A stretch of DNA of 64,000 nucleotides, taken from contig NZ_JACVEW010000011.1 in the NCBI RefSeq assembly GCF_017776525.1, positions 57,781 through 121,780 on the forward strand, given 5' to 3'. Each line of letters opens with the position of its first letter. The stretch's first letter is position 1. The notes under the pieces were generated by a model that saw only the letters and a list, made by a program, of their open reading frames with translations, did no database searches and was not told the DNA's origin. The position numbers and the translations under genes were made by a program. Positions 1 through 10,143 of the stretch are shown in pieces. The stretch is from Marinobacterium alkalitolerans. GTDB lineage: Bacteria; Pseudomonadota; Gammaproteobacteria; Pseudomonadales; Balneatricaceae.

Positions 1-378
1 CTCGGTCGCCTTCATCAGGCCAATTTCTGCCGTCAGCGCCGAGCCGGCACGACCGGCAAAGAGCAGCGCCGCCACGACCGGTGCAAGCTCACGCACCAGG
101 CTCAAGGCAACCATTTGGCCAACCGCCTGTTCCGAGCCGTAATCGACCAGAATGGTATACCCCTGCAGCCCCAACACCATTCCGATAAAGGCACCGGATA
201 CCACGATAATGACCAGTGAAAGCACACCCACCGAATAGATCTGCCGCAGCACCAGTGGTGCCATCGTCAGCGGCTGAGGGCGCGCCAGCAGCGAAAGCAG
301 CAGAATCTGGCCGGCACGCCCCAGCGCCGCCAGCCGTGAAAGCCCTCGATGGCCCAGCCTTTGTAGCATGTCCAACAT
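1..378 (-). CDS. mlaE: MlaE, permease of the Mla phospholipid transport ABC system (partial, C-terminus off the window)
   Basis: Inner-membrane permease of the MlaFEDB complex, which moves phospholipids between the outer and inner membranes. Only the first 126 codons are present; the gene runs off the left edge. The start is the ATG at 376-378, two bases after the mlaF stop, so the two are co-transcribed with mlaF first. The conserved MlaE segments [17 protein letters not shown] and SALTAEIG are visible near the window edge, and the preceding stretch [13 protein letters not shown] is typical of the first membrane-embedded part. The identification follows from these motifs and from the mlaF neighbour. 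Confidence 0.95.
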   Translation of the reverse strand, partial: MLDMLQRLGHRGLSRLAALGRAGQILLLSLLARPQPLTMAPLVLRQIYSVGVLSLVIIVVSGAFIGMVLGLQGYTILVDYGSEQAVGQMVALSLVRELAPVVAALLFAGRAGSALTAEIGLMKATE

Positions 379-380
379 TG

Positions 381-1190
381 TTACTGCCCCTCCAGCAGGT
401 CCTGCATCAGGTCAGATGCACGGTAGTGGAAAGGCACCGGACCATCCGGCAACCCCTGCATGAACTGCCTGACCTGTTCCGACTCGACTTCCGCCAGCTC
501 TTCCGGCGTGCCCTGTGCAATCACATGCGCGTCGGACAGAATGTAAATGTAATCCGCAATGCCCAGCGTTTCCTTGATGTCGTGCGACACGATGATACTG
601 GTATGTCCCAGTGCCTGATTCAAACGCCGGATCAGGTTCACCAGCACGCCCATGGCGATGGGGTCCTGCCCGGTAAACGGCTCGTCGTACATCACGATAT
701 CCGGATCGAGCGCAATCGCACGAGCCAGCGCCACACGCCGCGCCATGCCACCGGACAGCTCGCTGGGCATCAGGTCACGCGCGCCGCGCAAGCCGACCGC
801 CTGCAGTTTCATCAACACGATGTCGCGAATCATGTCGTCAGGCAGCTCGGTATGGACCTGCAGCGGGAACGCCACATTGTCGAACACGCTCATATCCGTA
901 AACAGGGCACCGCTCTGAAACAGCATGCCCATGCGTTCGCGCGCCTCGAACAGCTCACGCCGCCCCAAGCCGGGAATATCGGTGCCGTCCAGCAGAATCT
1001 GACCTTCATCGGGGTGCAACTGCCCCCCTATCAGCTTGAGCAGCGTAGTCTTGCCGGTCCCTGAAGGGCCCATAATCGCGGTCACCTTGCCTCGCGGGAC
1101 CTGAATATTGACGCGCTCAAAGATGGCACGACTTCCACGATGAAAGGTCAGGTCACGGATGTCGATGATGCAATCGTTATCAGGCTTCAT
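381..1190 (-). CDS. mlaF: MlaF, ATP-binding subunit of the Mla phospholipid transporter
   Basis: ABC ATPase, 269 aa, that energises the MlaFEDB retrograde phospholipid transporter on the cytoplasmic face of the inner membrane. Walker [10 protein letters not shown] lies at residues 41-49, the signature [16 protein letters not shown] near 143, and Walker B ends in [11 protein letters not shown]. It is the first gene of the leftward mla operon and is followed two bases later by mlaE. The 189-bp gap to kdsD on its other side must hold both divergent promoters; I could not assign them with confidence. Confidence 0.95.
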   Translation of the reverse strand: MKPDNDCIIDIRDLTFHRGSRAIFERVNIQVPRGKVTAIMGPSGTGKTTLLKLIGGQLHPDEGQILLDGTDIPGLGRRELFEARERMGMLFQSGALFTDMSVFDNVAFPLQVHTELPDDMIRDIVLMKLQAVGLRGARDLMPSELSGGMARRVALARAIALDPDIVMYDEPFTGQDPIAMGVLVNLIRRLNQALGHTSIIVSHDIKETLGIADYIYILSDAHVIAQGTPEELAEVESEQVRQFMQGLPDGPVPFHYRASDLMQDLLEGQ

Positions 1191-1379
1191 CTATTGGCAC
1201 ATTCCTGCTTCCATTCAATAAAGCGCCCCGCATTCAGCCGGGCAAAAATGACTGGGCAATATACCATCATCCCGCGCAAACGTGAATTCAACCCGGGCAC
1301 CTGTCACGGTTCGTGCTCCGCCCGACAATGGGGTAAACTAGACAGTTATTTGAGCCAATTCTGAGACGGACACACCTGC

Positions 1380-2351
1380 ATGACTGCTACCGACTACCTG
1401 ACGTCCGGCCGCCGGACGATTCAGCTCGAACTGGAGGCTGTTCAGGAACTGCTTAATCACCTGGACGGGGCTTTCACCCAGGCCTGTGAACTGATGTTCG
1501 CCTGTCGCGGCCGCATCATCGTGACGGGCATGGGCAAATCGGGTCATATCGGCAACAAGATTGCAGCCACCCTGGCCAGCACCGGCACCCCGTCATTTTT
1601 CGTGCACCCGGGCGAAGCCAGCCACGGGGACCTGGGCATGTTTACCGGTGACGATGTTGTTCTGGCCCTGTCCAACTCGGGCGAGACTGCAGAAGTCGTC
1701 ACCATTCTGCCACTGATCAAGCGCATGGGCGCCCCGCTGATCAGCATTACGGCCAACGCAGACTCGACTCTGGCACGCAGCGCAGATATCGGCCTGCACA
1801 TCCCGGTGGACCGCGAAGCCTGCCCGCTTGGGCTCGCACCCACATCAAGCACTACGGCTCAGCTGGTACTGGGTGATGCACTGGCGATCGCCCTGCTGGA
1901 AGCCCGCGGTTTCAGCAGCGAAGACTTTGCCTTCTCCCACCCGGGTGGCAGCCTTGGGCGCCGACTGCTGCTCAAGGTAGATGACATCATGCATACCGGG
2001 GACGAGATCCCCCGCGTTGACACCAACACACCGGTACGCGAAGCCCTGCTGGAGATGACCCGCAAACACCTGGGCATGACAGCAGTCACCGATGCCGACG
2101 GCAAACTGCTGGGCATTTTCACCGATGGTGACTTGCGACGCACACTCGACCAGGGGCTGGACCTGACCAGCACTCCCATCACCGAGGTGATGACCCCCGG
2201 CGGCACCAGCGTGCCTCCCGGGCAGCTGGCGGCTGAAGCCCTGAGTCTGATGCAGGCACGCAAGATCAACGCCCTGCTGGTGGTCGACGAACAGAGCCGC
2301 CCGGTGGGTGCGCTCAACATGCATGACATGCTCAAGGCGGGGGTAATCTGA
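1380..2351 (+). CDS. kdsD: KdsD, arabinose 5-phosphate isomerase
   Basis: Converts ribulose 5-phosphate to arabinose 5-phosphate, the first step of KDO synthesis for lipopolysaccharide. At 323 aa it has the usual layout: an N-terminal SIS sugar-isomerase domain (GMGKSGHIGNKIAATLAS, HPGEASHGDLG, SNSGET) and two C-terminal CBS domains (from about residue 205; GIFTDGDLRRTL is the characteristic CBS ending). It heads a rightward KDO and LPS-export operon and is one base from kdsC. Confidence 0.97.
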   Translation: MTATDYLTSGRRTIQLELEAVQELLNHLDGAFTQACELMFACRGRIIVTGMGKSGHIGNKIAATLASTGTPSFFVHPGEASHGDLGMFTGDDVVLALSNSGETAEVVTILPLIKRMGAPLISITANADSTLARSADIGLHIPVDREACPLGLAPTSSTTAQLVLGDALAIALLEARGFSSEDFAFSHPGGSLGRRLLLKVDDIMHTGDEIPRVDTNTPVREALLEMTRKHLGMTAVTDADGKLLGIFTDGDLRRTLDQGLDLTSTPITEVMTPGGTSVPPGQLAAEALSLMQARKINALLVVDEQSRPVGALNMHDMLKAGVI

Positions 2352-2352
2352 T

Positions 2353-2898
2353 ATGCAACTGGAATCACTCACGCCACAACTGCGTGCCGCACTGAAATCC
2401 ATCCGCCTGGCTGTCTTCGACGTGGACGGCATCCTGACCGATGGTCGACTGAACTTTCTGGCCGATGGTCGCGAGGTCAAAAGCTTCCACACCCTGGACG
2501 GGCTTGGCATCAAACTGTTGCAGCGCTGCGGCATTGAAACCGCCATCATTACCGGGCGCCGCTCCCCTCAGGTGGAGCAGCGAGCCGAAGCACTCGGCAT
2601 TACCTATCTGCGCCAGGGCCGTGAAGACAAGCTGACCGCCCTGCGTGAACTCTGGGAACAGAGCGGCCACAACGCCGAACAGACCGCTTACATCGGTGAT
2701 GACCTGCCCGACCTGTCTGCCATTATTCATTCTGCCTTTGGTGCAACGGTGCCCAATGGACACCCGCTGGTTCGGCGCGAGGCCGACTGGTGCAGTCAGG
2801 CGGCCGGCGGCCAGGGTGCAGCCCGGGAGTTCTGTGAACTGATTCTGGCAGCGCAGGATAAACTGGACGACCTGTACGCGGAGTACCGTGGATGCTGA
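2353..2898 (+). CDS. kdsC: KdsC, KDO 8-phosphate phosphatase
   Basis: HAD-superfamily phosphatase of 181 aa that dephosphorylates KDO 8-phosphate to KDO in the cytoplasm. The nucleophile motif FDVDGILTDG is near residue 20, followed by IITGRRS (motif II Thr) and YIGDDLPDLS (motif III/IV). It starts one base after kdsD and its end overlaps lptC by seven bases, so the operon is translationally coupled. Confidence 0.97.
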   Translation: MQLESLTPQLRAALKSIRLAVFDVDGILTDGRLNFLADGREVKSFHTLDGLGIKLLQRCGIETAIITGRRSPQVEQRAEALGITYLRQGREDKLTALRELWEQSGHNAEQTAYIGDDLPDLSAIIHSAFGATVPNGHPLVRREADWCSQAAGGQGAAREFCELILAAQDKLDDLYAEYRGC

Positions 2899-3458
2899 CC
2901 CAGCGCTGGCGACTTCTGGTCACGGCCGCTCTGCTGACCCCGCCGCTGATCTGGTGGGGCTGGGGCTCATCCGACCGCACCAGGGCGCCAATCGAAAGCA
3001 CCAGCGGAGAGCGGATCGACTTTTTTGTGGTCCAGGCCGAAGTAACCCGCTGGCAGGATAACGGAGCTGAAGCGCATCGAATCCAGACCCAAGGCATGCA
3101 CCACCTGATGGACCAGAGCCTGACCCGCCTTGACGCCCCCGAAGTACAGGTACCGGCGCAAAGCGGCACGGCGCCCTATCGACTGCGAGCGGATACCGGC
3201 CGCGTCCCTGACTCACACCAGCAGGTAGAGCTTGCAGGCAACGTACTGCTTCACGATAATCCCCACTCCGGATCCGCGATTAAGCTCAGCACCGAGCGGC
3301 TCACACTCTTCCCCTCGGAAGACAGGGCCCACACCGACCAGAGCGTATTGATTCAGCGCGGTCAGGACACCACCGAGGCACTCGGCATGGATGTATATTT
3401 CAAGGAACAGCGGATCGAACTGCTATCGGATGTAAAGGGCCTTTACCATGCACCATAA
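2892..3458 (+). CDS. lptC: LptC, LPS export bitopic membrane protein
   Basis: Inner-membrane anchored component that passes LPS from LptB2FG to LptA in the periplasm. It is 188 aa with a single N-terminal membrane helix (about residues 6-22, LLVTAALLTPPLIWWGW) and a periplasmic beta-jellyroll region. The sequence is weakly conserved, so the call depends partly on its position between kdsC (7-bp overlap) and lptA (11-bp overlap), the standard gammaproteobacterial order. Confidence 0.93.
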   Translation: MLTQRWRLLVTAALLTPPLIWWGWGSSDRTRAPIESTSGERIDFFVVQAEVTRWQDNGAEAHRIQTQGMHHLMDQSLTRLDAPEVQVPAQSGTAPYRLRADTGRVPDSHQQVELAGNVLLHDNPHSGSAIKLSTERLTLFPSEDRAHTDQSVLIQRGQDTTEALGMDVYFKEQRIELLSDVKGLYHAP

Positions 3459-3954
3459 ACGACGCGGATTCTGGCTGGCACTGCTGCTCTGCCTGCCGGG
3501 CTTTTCATACGCCCTTCCGGATGACCGCAACCAGCCCATCAGTGTCAGTGCAGACCGGGCCAGCATCAACGAGCGCACCGGTGTCACCGTCTACACCGGA
3601 CGTGTGGAAATTCAGCAGGGCAGCATGCTGATCAAGGGCGCGCGTGTTGAGCTGCACCGCAACGATGCCGGCGTCGAACGTATCATCTCCACCGGCTCGC
3701 CGGCTGAATTCCAGCAGCGGCCCCAGGCCGACGCACCCCTGACACGCGCCTATGGCAAGCGCATGGATTATCGCGTCACCCAGCAGGAAGTCACCATCAC
3801 CGAATCGGCACGTGTCGATCAGGGACAGGACACCTTTACCGGCGAGCGCATCGTCTACAACATGGACAAGGCAATCGTGAATGCCTTCGGCAGCAACAGC
3901 GAAGACGGTGAACGTGTACGCATGGTGATTCAGCCGCGGACGGACAGTAACTGA
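3448..3954 (+). CDS. lptA: LptA, periplasmic LPS-bridge protein
   Basis: Soluble periplasmic protein, 168 aa, that polymerises with LptC and LptD to form the LPS bridge. A signal peptide covers about residues 1-22 ([13 protein letters not shown], cleavage near ALP). The OstA-type domain follows, with [17 protein letters not shown] and [24 protein letters not shown] strands (here [17 protein letters not shown]). It overlaps lptC upstream, and its stop overlaps the lptB start (TGATG). Confidence 0.95.
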   Translation: MHHKRRGFWLALLLCLPGFSYALPDDRNQPISVSADRASINERTGVTVYTGRVEIQQGSMLIKGARVELHRNDAGVERIISTGSPAEFQQRPQADAPLTRAYGKRMDYRVTQQEVTITESARVDQGQDTFTGERIVYNMDKAIVNAFGSNSEDGERVRMVIQPRTDSN

Positions 3955-4691
3955 TGACAGCAACAACCAAGCGTCTTGAAGCCCTTCAACTGGCCAAAAG
4001 CTACAAGGGACGCGAAGTCGTGCGCGATGTTTCCCTGCAGGTCGACAGCGGCCAGATCGTGGGCCTGCTGGGGCCTAACGGCGCCGGCAAAACCACCTGT
4101 TTCTACATGATTGTCGGCCTGATTCAGGCAGATCACGGCCAGATACGCATCAATGAAGATGATCTGACACGCCTGCCCATGCATGAGCGCGCCCGCCGTG
4201 GCATCGGCTACCTGCCGCAGGAGGCCTCGGTGTTCCGCAAGCTCAGCGTGCGTGACAACCTGATGGCCATTCTGGAAACGCGTCCGGAGTTGAGCGCGCA
4301 ACAGCGCAAAACCCTGCTTGAAGAGCTGCTGGAAGAGTTTCATATTACGCACTTGCGCGACAGCCTTGGCATGGCCCTTTCCGGCGGCGAACGCCGACGC
4401 GTTGAAATTGCCCGTGCGCTGGCCACCGAGCCGGACTTCATCCTGCTGGATGAGCCCTTTGCCGGCGTAGACCCGATTTCGGTCAACGATATCAAGCAGA
4501 CCATCCGCCACCTTCAGTCACGCGGTATTGGCATACTGATCACTGACCATAACGTGCGCGAGACCCTTGATATCTGTGAGCAAGCCTATATCGTCAGTGA
4601 AGGCGGCATCCTTGCGCAGGGCACGCCGGATGTCATTCTTGCTGACCGCCAGGTACGGCAAGCCTATCTGGGCGAACAGTTCTCTCTTTAG
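3954..4691 (+). CDS. lptB: LptB, ATPase of the LPS exporter
   Basis: ABC ATPase, 245 aa, that powers LPS extraction by LptB2FG at the cytoplasmic face. Walker [10 protein letters not shown] is at about residues 39-47, then the LptB-typical [16 protein letters not shown]-loop region, the signature [15 protein letters not shown], and Walker [12 protein letters not shown]. The start codon overlaps the lptA stop. The next gene, rpoN, follows after a 47-bp gap, as in most gammaproteobacteria. Confidence 0.98.
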   Translation: MTATTKRLEALQLAKSYKGREVVRDVSLQVDSGQIVGLLGPNGAGKTTCFYMIVGLIQADHGQIRINEDDLTRLPMHERARRGIGYLPQEASVFRKLSVRDNLMAILETRPELSAQQRKTLLEELLEEFHITHLRDSLGMALSGGERRRVEIARALATEPDFILLDEPFAGVDPISVNDIKQTIRHLQSRGIGILITDHNVRETLDICEQAYIVSEGGILAQGTPDVILADRQVRQAYLGEQFSL

Positions 4692-4738
4692 GCCATGTAT
4701 CCACAGGTTCTCCAAGCAGTCCAATTGGCAGTTCGCAT

Positions 4739-6238
4739 ATGAAGCAGTCACTACAACTCAAGATTGGCCAACAGCTGACCATGACGCCACAGCTGCAGCA
4801 GGCTATTCGTCTGCTTCAGCTTTCGTCACTGGATCTGCAACAGGAGATTCAGGAAGCACTGGACAGCAACCCCCTGCTGGAAGCCGATGAGGAGCACGAC
4901 ACCGGTGCCGAAGCCGAAGCGGACAGCCGGGAGAGCGCCAGCAGTAACGAAACGAGTGAAAACGCTTCAGATCAGGACGACAACTGGAGCGATGACCAGC
5001 CTGATGACCACTGGAATGAGCAGATCCCTGCCGAGCTGACCACCGACAGCAGCTGGGACGACACCTTCCAGCATCAGCCGGCGCCTGCGCCGACTCGTGA
5101 TGATGACTGGACACCCGGCGACAACGACACCGTCGAGGACAGCCTGCAGGACCACCTGCTCTGGCAGCTCAACCTGACCCCGATGAGTGACGACGACTAT
5201 CAGATTGCGCTGGCCATCATCGATTCGGTCGACAACGACGGCTACCTCACGACCAGTACCGAGGACCTGCTGGAGCACTTTCAGCAGCAGCAACCCGACA
5301 CCTTTGGCGATGCCGAGCTGGCCGAAATCGAAGCGGTCCTGCACCGCCTGCAGCAGTTCGATCCGACCGGCGTCTGCGCTCGCAACCTGAACGAGTGCCT
5401 GCAGTTGCAACTGCAGCAACTGCCTGAAGACACGCCCCTGCGCAACACGGCCATCCGCCTGGTGCGCGACCATCTGAATCTGCTGGGCAGCCATGACTAC
5501 CGCACCCTGATGCGCCGCATGCGACTCAAGGAAACGGACCTGCAGCAGGTGATCACCCTGATTCAGAGCCTGAACCCCAAGCCGGGCGGCATCATCAGCC
5601 CGGACGCGGCACAGTATGTCATTCCCGATGTCATTGTGCGCAAGCAGCACGGACAGTGGAACGTGAGTCTCAATCAGGAGGCGTCGCCCAAGCTGAAGAT
5701 CAACAGTCAGTATGCGGAGATGGTTCGCCGTGCGGACAACAGCGCCGACAACACCTATCTCAAGAACCACCTGCAGGAAGCGCGCTGGTTCCTGAAAAGC
5801 CTGGCCAGCCGCAACGAAACCCTGCTCAAGGTCGCGACCGAGATCGTGGCACGGCAGATCGACTTCTTCGAGGAAGGCGAAGAAGGCATGAAACCCATGG
5901 TACTGCACGACATTGCGGAAGCCGTGGACATGCACGAGTCCACCATCTCGCGCGTCACCACACAGAAGTTCATGCACACCCCCCGTGGCATTTTTGAGCT
6001 GAAGTACTTTTTCTCCAGCCACGTAGGCACCTCGGATGGCGGCGCCGCTTCCTCCACCGCCATCCGCGCCCTGATCAAAAAGCTGGTCAGTGGCGAAAAT
6101 GCGGCCAAACCGCTGAGCGACAACAAGATTGCTCAGCTGCTCAAGGAACAGGGAATCAATGTCGCCCGTCGCACCGTTGCAAAATATCGGGAGGCAATGA
6201 ACATTCCGCCTTCTAATGAGCGCAAGCGTCTGGTTTAA
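4739..6238 (+). CDS. rpoN: RpoN, RNA polymerase sigma-54 factor
   Basis: Alternative sigma factor of 499 aa that directs RNA polymerase to -24/-12 promoters and needs AAA+ activators. Region I is glutamine- and leucine-rich ([20 protein letters not shown]), region II is an acidic, poorly conserved linker (about residues 50-125, many D and E), and the C-terminus carries the RpoN box ARRTVAKYR just before the end. It lies between lptB and hpf, next to the nitrogen-PTS genes ptsN and ptsO, the classical rpoN cluster. Confidence 0.98.
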   Translation: MKQSLQLKIGQQLTMTPQLQQAIRLLQLSSLDLQQEIQEALDSNPLLEADEEHDTGAEAEADSRESASSNETSENASDQDDNWSDDQPDDHWNEQIPAELTTDSSWDDTFQHQPAPAPTRDDDWTPGDNDTVEDSLQDHLLWQLNLTPMSDDDYQIALAIIDSVDNDGYLTTSTEDLLEHFQQQQPDTFGDAELAEIEAVLHRLQQFDPTGVCARNLNECLQLQLQQLPEDTPLRNTAIRLVRDHLNLLGSHDYRTLMRRMRLKETDLQQVITLIQSLNPKPGGIISPDAAQYVIPDVIVRKQHGQWNVSLNQEASPKLKINSQYAEMVRRADNSADNTYLKNHLQEARWFLKSLASRNETLLKVATEIVARQIDFFEEGEEGMKPMVLHDIAEAVDMHESTISRVTTQKFMHTPRGIFELKYFFSSHVGTSDGGAASSTAIRALIKKLVSGENAAKPLSDNKIAQLLKEQGINVARRTVAKYREAMNIPPSNERKRLV

Positions 6239-6290
6239 TGAGAGTGAAGGCGGTGCTACAGCTGCACCCCTATGAGAAGGAGAAAAACCT

Positions 6291-6581
6291 ATGCAGATCA
6301 ACATCACTGGCCACCATGTCGAACTGACCGATGCCCTGAACGACTATGTTCGTACCAAGTTCGACCGTCTGGAGCGTCACTTTGACAACATCACCAATGC
6401 ACAGGTCACCCTCAGCGTAGAGAAACAGCGCCAGAAGTCTGAAGCCAACATCCACCTTGCCGGTGGTGAGGTCTTTGCCGCTCATGAGCATGACGACATG
6501 TATGCAGCCATTGACGGCATGGTCGACAAGCTTGATCGTCAGATCATCAAGCACAAAGAAAAAATGAAATCCCATAAATAA
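6291..6581 (+). CDS. hpf: HPF, short ribosome hibernation promoting factor
   Basis: Small ribosome-binding protein (96 aa, the usual length of short HPF) that helps form inactive 100S ribosomes in stationary phase. It begins MQINITGHHVELTDAL and contains EVFAAHEHDDMYAAIDGMVDKLDRQI, typical of the family. A strong Shine-Dalgarno GAGAAGGAG lies just upstream of the ATG at 6291. It follows rpoN and precedes ptsN in the standard order. Confidence 0.96.
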   Translation: MQINITGHHVELTDALNDYVRTKFDRLERHFDNITNAQVTLSVEKQRQKSEANIHLAGGEVFAAHEHDDMYAAIDGMVDKLDRQIIKHKEKMKSHK

Positions 6582-6602
6582 CCGGTAGCAGCACGTCACG
6601 AC

Positions 6603-7064
6603 ATGCAACTATCAGAACTGCTGACCCCATCCCGCACACTCTGCCACGTTGATGTGGTCAGCAAAAAGCGAGCCCTGGAACTCGCCAGCCAGACAATTGC
6701 CGAGCAGTTGGATGGCCCGGCCGCTGAAGAGATCTTCAGCGGCCTGATCAATCGCGAGCGCCTTGGCAGCACCGGTATCGGTGAAGGCGTTGCCATTCCT
6801 CATTGCCGCATGGCTGGCGTCCACAAGGCCGTCGGGCTGCTGATGACACTGTCCGCACCCATCGACTTTGATGCCATCGATAATCGACCGGTCGATCTGG
6901 TCTGCCTGCTGCTGGTCCCCGAAGAAGGGGCCGAAGAGCACCTGCAGACACTGGCGGGCCTGGCCGAACTGTTCAATCATTCCGAAACCCGCGAATCCCT
7001 GCGTGCCTGCAACAGCTCCGATGATCTGTTGGACCGGGTACAGCAGCTCTGCCGGGAGCAGTAA
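6603..7064 (+). CDS. ptsN: PtsN, EIIA-Ntr of the nitrogen phosphotransferase system
   Basis: Cytoplasmic regulatory phospho-acceptor of 153 aa in the PTS-Ntr chain; it influences potassium and nitrogen regulation. The EIIA fructose-type fold is evident and the phosphorylated histidine is H67 in EGVAIPHCRM. It sits between hpf and rapZ. Its phosphodonor NPr is encoded at 7948; EI-Ntr is not in this window. Confidence 0.96.
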   Translation: MQLSELLTPSRTLCHVDVVSKKRALELASQTIAEQLDGPAAEEIFSGLINRERLGSTGIGEGVAIPHCRMAGVHKAVGLLMTLSAPIDFDAIDNRPVDLVCLLLVPEEGAEEHLQTLAGLAELFNHSETRESLRACNSSDDLLDRVQQLCREQ

Positions 7065-7068
7065 GCCC

Positions 7069-7941
7069 ATGCGTCTGGTCGTTTTGAGCGGCCGCTCAGG
7101 CTCTGGCAAGAGCACTGCACTTCAGGTACTGGAGGATGTGGGCTTTTACTGCATCGATAACCTGCCGGCACTGTTGCTACCCGACCTGATACGGCTGATG
7201 CTGAAGGATGACCGCCCGCTGGACAAGATCGCCGTCAGTATCGACGCACGCAACCAGCCCAGCAACCTGCAGCAGTTTCCCGAGATCATGCACCAGCTGC
7301 GCCAGCTGGATGACCTGAGCATCGAGACCCTGTTTCTGGATGCGGGTGAAGCAACGCTGCTGCGGCGCTACAACGCAACCCGTCGACGGCACCCGCTCAG
7401 TGATAACAGTCAGGGGCTTCAGGACTCGATCCGCACCGAACACCAGCTGCTTGAGCCCATCGCCAACCAGGCGGACCTGCGCATCGATACCACGCGCCTG
7501 TCGCTCTACGAGTTGCGTGACGAGGTCAAGCTCAGAGTGGCCGGCCGTACCGAGCAAACCCTGTCACTGCAGTTTGAATCCTTCGGCTTCAAGCACGGTG
7601 TTCCGCTCGACGTGGACTTCACCTTTGATGTCCGCTCCCTGCCCAACCCCTACTGGGTACCGGAACTGCGACAGTACACCGGGCGAGATCAGGCCGTGAT
7701 CGACTTCCTGTCAGGCTCCGAGGACGTCACGGAAATGGTGCAGGACATACAGGCCTTTGTTGAAAAATGGCTGCCCCGCTTCCGTGCCAATAACCGCAGC
7801 TACATTACCGTCGGGATCGGCTGTACCGGCGGACAGCACCGATCGGTCTACGTGACCGAGCAGCTGGCTGGCCATTTCCGTACGCTTATGGATAATGTTC
7901 AGGTATTGCACAGGGAACTGAGACAGCCAGCGTCGGACTGA
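7069..7941 (+). CDS. rapZ: RapZ, RNase adapter / nucleotide-binding protein
   Basis: RNA-binding adapter of 290 aa that in enterobacteria targets the GlmZ/GlmY small RNAs to RNase E and so tunes glucosamine-6-phosphate synthesis. The N-terminal P-loop GRSGSGKS is at residues 8-15 and the C-terminal hallmark GIGCTGGQHRSVYV is present. The open frame extends further upstream, but the ATG at 7069, four bases after the ptsN stop, gives the normal RapZ N-terminus (MRLVVLSGRS). Confidence 0.96.
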   Translation: MRLVVLSGRSGSGKSTALQVLEDVGFYCIDNLPALLLPDLIRLMLKDDRPLDKIAVSIDARNQPSNLQQFPEIMHQLRQLDDLSIETLFLDAGEATLLRRYNATRRRHPLSDNSQGLQDSIRTEHQLLEPIANQADLRIDTTRLSLYELRDEVKLRVAGRTEQTLSLQFESFGFKHGVPLDVDFTFDVRSLPNPYWVPELRQYTGRDQAVIDFLSGSEDVTEMVQDIQAFVEKWLPRFRANNRSYITVGIGCTGGQHRSVYVTEQLAGHFRTLMDNVQVLHRELRQPASD

Positions 7942-7947
7942 ACACCC

Positions 7948-8217
7948 ATGGTTGAAAAGCGACTCATCATCATCAACAAACTTGGCCTGCACGCACGCGC
8001 AGCGGCCAAGCTCGTAACCACGGCCAACCAGTTCGAATCCGATATTCGTATTGCTCGCGACGATCGCGAGATCGATGGCAAGAGTATCATGTCCGTCATG
8101 ATGCTGGCGGCCAGCAAGGGTACTGAAATTGAGTTGCGCATTCAGGGTGAGGATGAGCAGCATGCCCTCGATGCACTTGAAGCGCTGATCAACAACCGCT
8201 TCGACGAAGCCGAATAA
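7948..8217 (+). CDS. ptsO: NPr, HPr-like phosphocarrier of the nitrogen PTS
   Basis: Phosphocarrier of 89 aa that passes phosphate from EI-Ntr to PtsN. The active-site histidine is H15 in NKLGLHARAAAKL; the second half contains GKSIMSVMMLAASKGTEIELR, the typical HPr helix-strand region. The gene starts 6 bp after rapZ. It closes the rpoN-hpf-ptsN-rapZ-ptsO cluster and is followed by mgtE. Confidence 0.96.
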   Translation: MVEKRLIIINKLGLHARAAAKLVTTANQFESDIRIARDDREIDGKSIMSVMMLAASKGTEIELRIQGEDEQHALDALEALINNRFDEAE

Positions 8218-8254
8218 ACCGGTTCCCGCCTCCACCAGCCAACCGGGACACCCC

Positions 8255-9604
8255 ATGAGCCAGCAGGACCAACCTTCCAACCTGGAAACGCTCAGCGCCG
8301 CCCTCGAAGTCGGCGAGCTGCAGCAGCTTCGCTTCATGCTGAACAAGGGCCTCAAGCCCGTTGAAGTGGCACACCTGCTGGAAAAAACACCGCCGCGTGA
8401 GCGCCAGATTCTGTGGAACCTGCTGAACCAGGAGCTGGAAGGGGAAGTCCTGCAATACCTGGGCGATGATGCTCAGGCCGAAATCCTCAGCCGCATGGAA
8501 GCCACTGAGGTACTGGCGATTACGGAGTCGCTGGAAACAGACGACATGGCTGACATTCTGCAGCAGCTCCCCGACCGGGTGATGAAAGAGCTGCTGCAGA
8601 TCATGGACCAGGAAAACCGGTCGCGCGTGGAGCAGGTCCTCTCCTACCCCGAGGATACGGCCGGCGGCCTGATGAACACCGATACGGTGACCATCCGCCC
8701 GGACATCACCGCGGAAACCGTGCTGCGCTACCTCAGACGTCACAAGGAGATTCCGGAGACCACCGATACCCTGTTTGTGGTCAGCCGAAAGGGCTCCTAT
8801 ATCGGCGTTCTGCCTCTGACTCGCCTGCTCACCACCGACCCGGACGTGCTGGTGCGCGAGATCATGAATACGGACGTGGATGCGATCACGGCCGACATGC
8901 CGGATGAAGACGTGGCTCGGCTGTTTGAGCAGCTTGACCTGCTGTCAGCCCCTGTCGTCGATGAAGAAGGCCAACTGCTTGGGCGTATCACCATTGACGA
9001 CGTGGTCGACGTTATCCGTGAAGACGCCGACCACTCGCTCATGAGCATGGCCGGTCTGGACGAGGATGAGGACACCTTTGCCCCGATCTTCAAAACCACA
9101 CGCCGTCGTGCGGTCTGGCTCGGCATTAACCTGATCACGGCCTTCATCGCTTCTGCAGTGATCGGCCTGTTCGAGGCTACACTGGACAAGGTGGTGGCGC
9201 TGGCCGTACTGATGCCGATTGTAGCCTCCATGGGCGGCATCGCCGGCAGCCAGACCCTGACCCTGGTGATTCGCGGTCAGGCGCTGGGACACGTGGAACG
9301 CTCCAATATCGGCTGGCTGTTTAACCGTGAGCTGGTGGTTGGCCTTTTGAATGGGCTGCTGTGGGCGCTGATCGTGGCCATCGTGGCGATCATCTGGTTT
9401 CAGGATACAACCGTGGGCGTTGTCATCGCACTGGCCATCGTGATCAATCTGGTGGCCGGCGCCATGGCGGGTACACTGCTGCCCATGGTACTCAAGTCAC
9501 TGGGCATCGACCCGGCACTGGCTGGCAGTGTGCTGCTGACGACCATCACGGACGTGATCGGCTTTTTCGCTTTTCTGGGGCTGGCAACCCTGTTTTTTGC
9601 CTGA
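8255..9604 (+). CDS. mgtE: MgtE, magnesium transporter
   Basis: Inner-membrane Mg2+ channel/transporter of 449 aa. The order is the MgtE N-domain (residues 1-130, helical), a CBS pair (about 135-255, with LLGRITIDDVVDVIREDADH), then five membrane helices, including MPIVASMGGIAGSQTLTLVIR, whose conserved GGxxGSQ line forms part of the pore, and ALAIVINLVAGAMAGTLLP. The length matches family members. It follows ptsO, as in pseudomonads. Confidence 0.95.
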   Translation: MSQQDQPSNLETLSAALEVGELQQLRFMLNKGLKPVEVAHLLEKTPPRERQILWNLLNQELEGEVLQYLGDDAQAEILSRMEATEVLAITESLETDDMADILQQLPDRVMKELLQIMDQENRSRVEQVLSYPEDTAGGLMNTDTVTIRPDITAETVLRYLRRHKEIPETTDTLFVVSRKGSYIGVLPLTRLLTTDPDVLVREIMNTDVDAITADMPDEDVARLFEQLDLLSAPVVDEEGQLLGRITIDDVVDVIREDADHSLMSMAGLDEDEDTFAPIFKTTRRRAVWLGINLITAFIASAVIGLFEATLDKVVALAVLMPIVASMGGIAGSQTLTLVIRGQALGHVERSNIGWLFNRELVVGLLNGLLWALIVAIVAIIWFQDTTVGVVIALAIVINLVAGAMAGTLLPMVLKSLGIDPALAGSVLLTTITDVIGFFAFLGLATLFFA

Positions 9605-9615
9605 CGAGACTGAAC

Positions 9616-10134
9616 ATGAACACTGAGAACGACGATTTCCACAATGAACAGGGCGACCTGGGCCCCAGCAAGTCCCAGCTCAAGCGTGAAGCCGAAGAGC
9701 TGCAGGCACTGGGCAAGCGCATGACCGAACTGCGCCCGGACCAGCAGGCCAAGCTCCCCATCGACGATCGCTTGCGTGCTGCCATCGAGGAGTATGGCCG
9801 CATTCGCGCCAATGGCGCCAAGCGCCGCCACATGCAGTACATCGGCAAGTTGATGCGGGATGCGGACGCCGAGGCAATCCGGGCAGTGGTGGATCGCTTC
9901 GACTCGGCCAGCGCGCTGCACAACCAGCTGTTCCATGATATGGAGCGCTGGCGTGAGCGCCTGATTGAGGAGGGTAACGAGGCCTTGCAGGCATTTATCG
10001 AAAGCCACCCCAATGCGGATATCCAGCATCTGAGGCAGCTGGTACGCAACGCCCAGCGCGAACGTGCCCGAGAGCAATCGCCAACCCATGCTCGCAAGCT
10101 GTTTCGCTACATCCGAGAGCTGAACGACCTCTGA
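9616..10134 (+). CDS. darP: DarP (YjgA), ribosome biogenesis factor
   Basis: Protein of 172 aa, of the family that associates with precursors of the 50S subunit. The ATG at 9616 gives the normal acidic N-terminus followed by SKSQLKREAEELQALGKRMTEL and, near the end, RQLVRNAQRERA and SPTHARKLFRYIREL, all YjgA hallmarks. The open frame extends upstream into mgtE, but that part is antisense to nothing and unlike the family. It converges with yhdP, nine bases away. Confidence 0.93.
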   Translation: MNTENDDFHNEQGDLGPSKSQLKREAEELQALGKRMTELRPDQQAKLPIDDRLRAAIEEYGRIRANGAKRRHMQYIGKLMRDADAEAIRAVVDRFDSASALHNQLFHDMERWRERLIEEGNEALQAFIESHPNADIQHLRQLVRNAQRERAREQSPTHARKLFRYIRELNDL

Positions 10135-10143
10135 GTTTGACTC

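Noticed and set aside
4967..6307. Open frame of 446 codons on the minus strand
   Set aside because: It is a shadow of rpoN; composition is artefactual (V, Q and G runs) and no domain is recognised.
7069..7941. Longer N-terminus of RapZ starting at 6868
   Set aside because: The extra 67 codons overlap ptsN in another frame and do not resemble RapZ.
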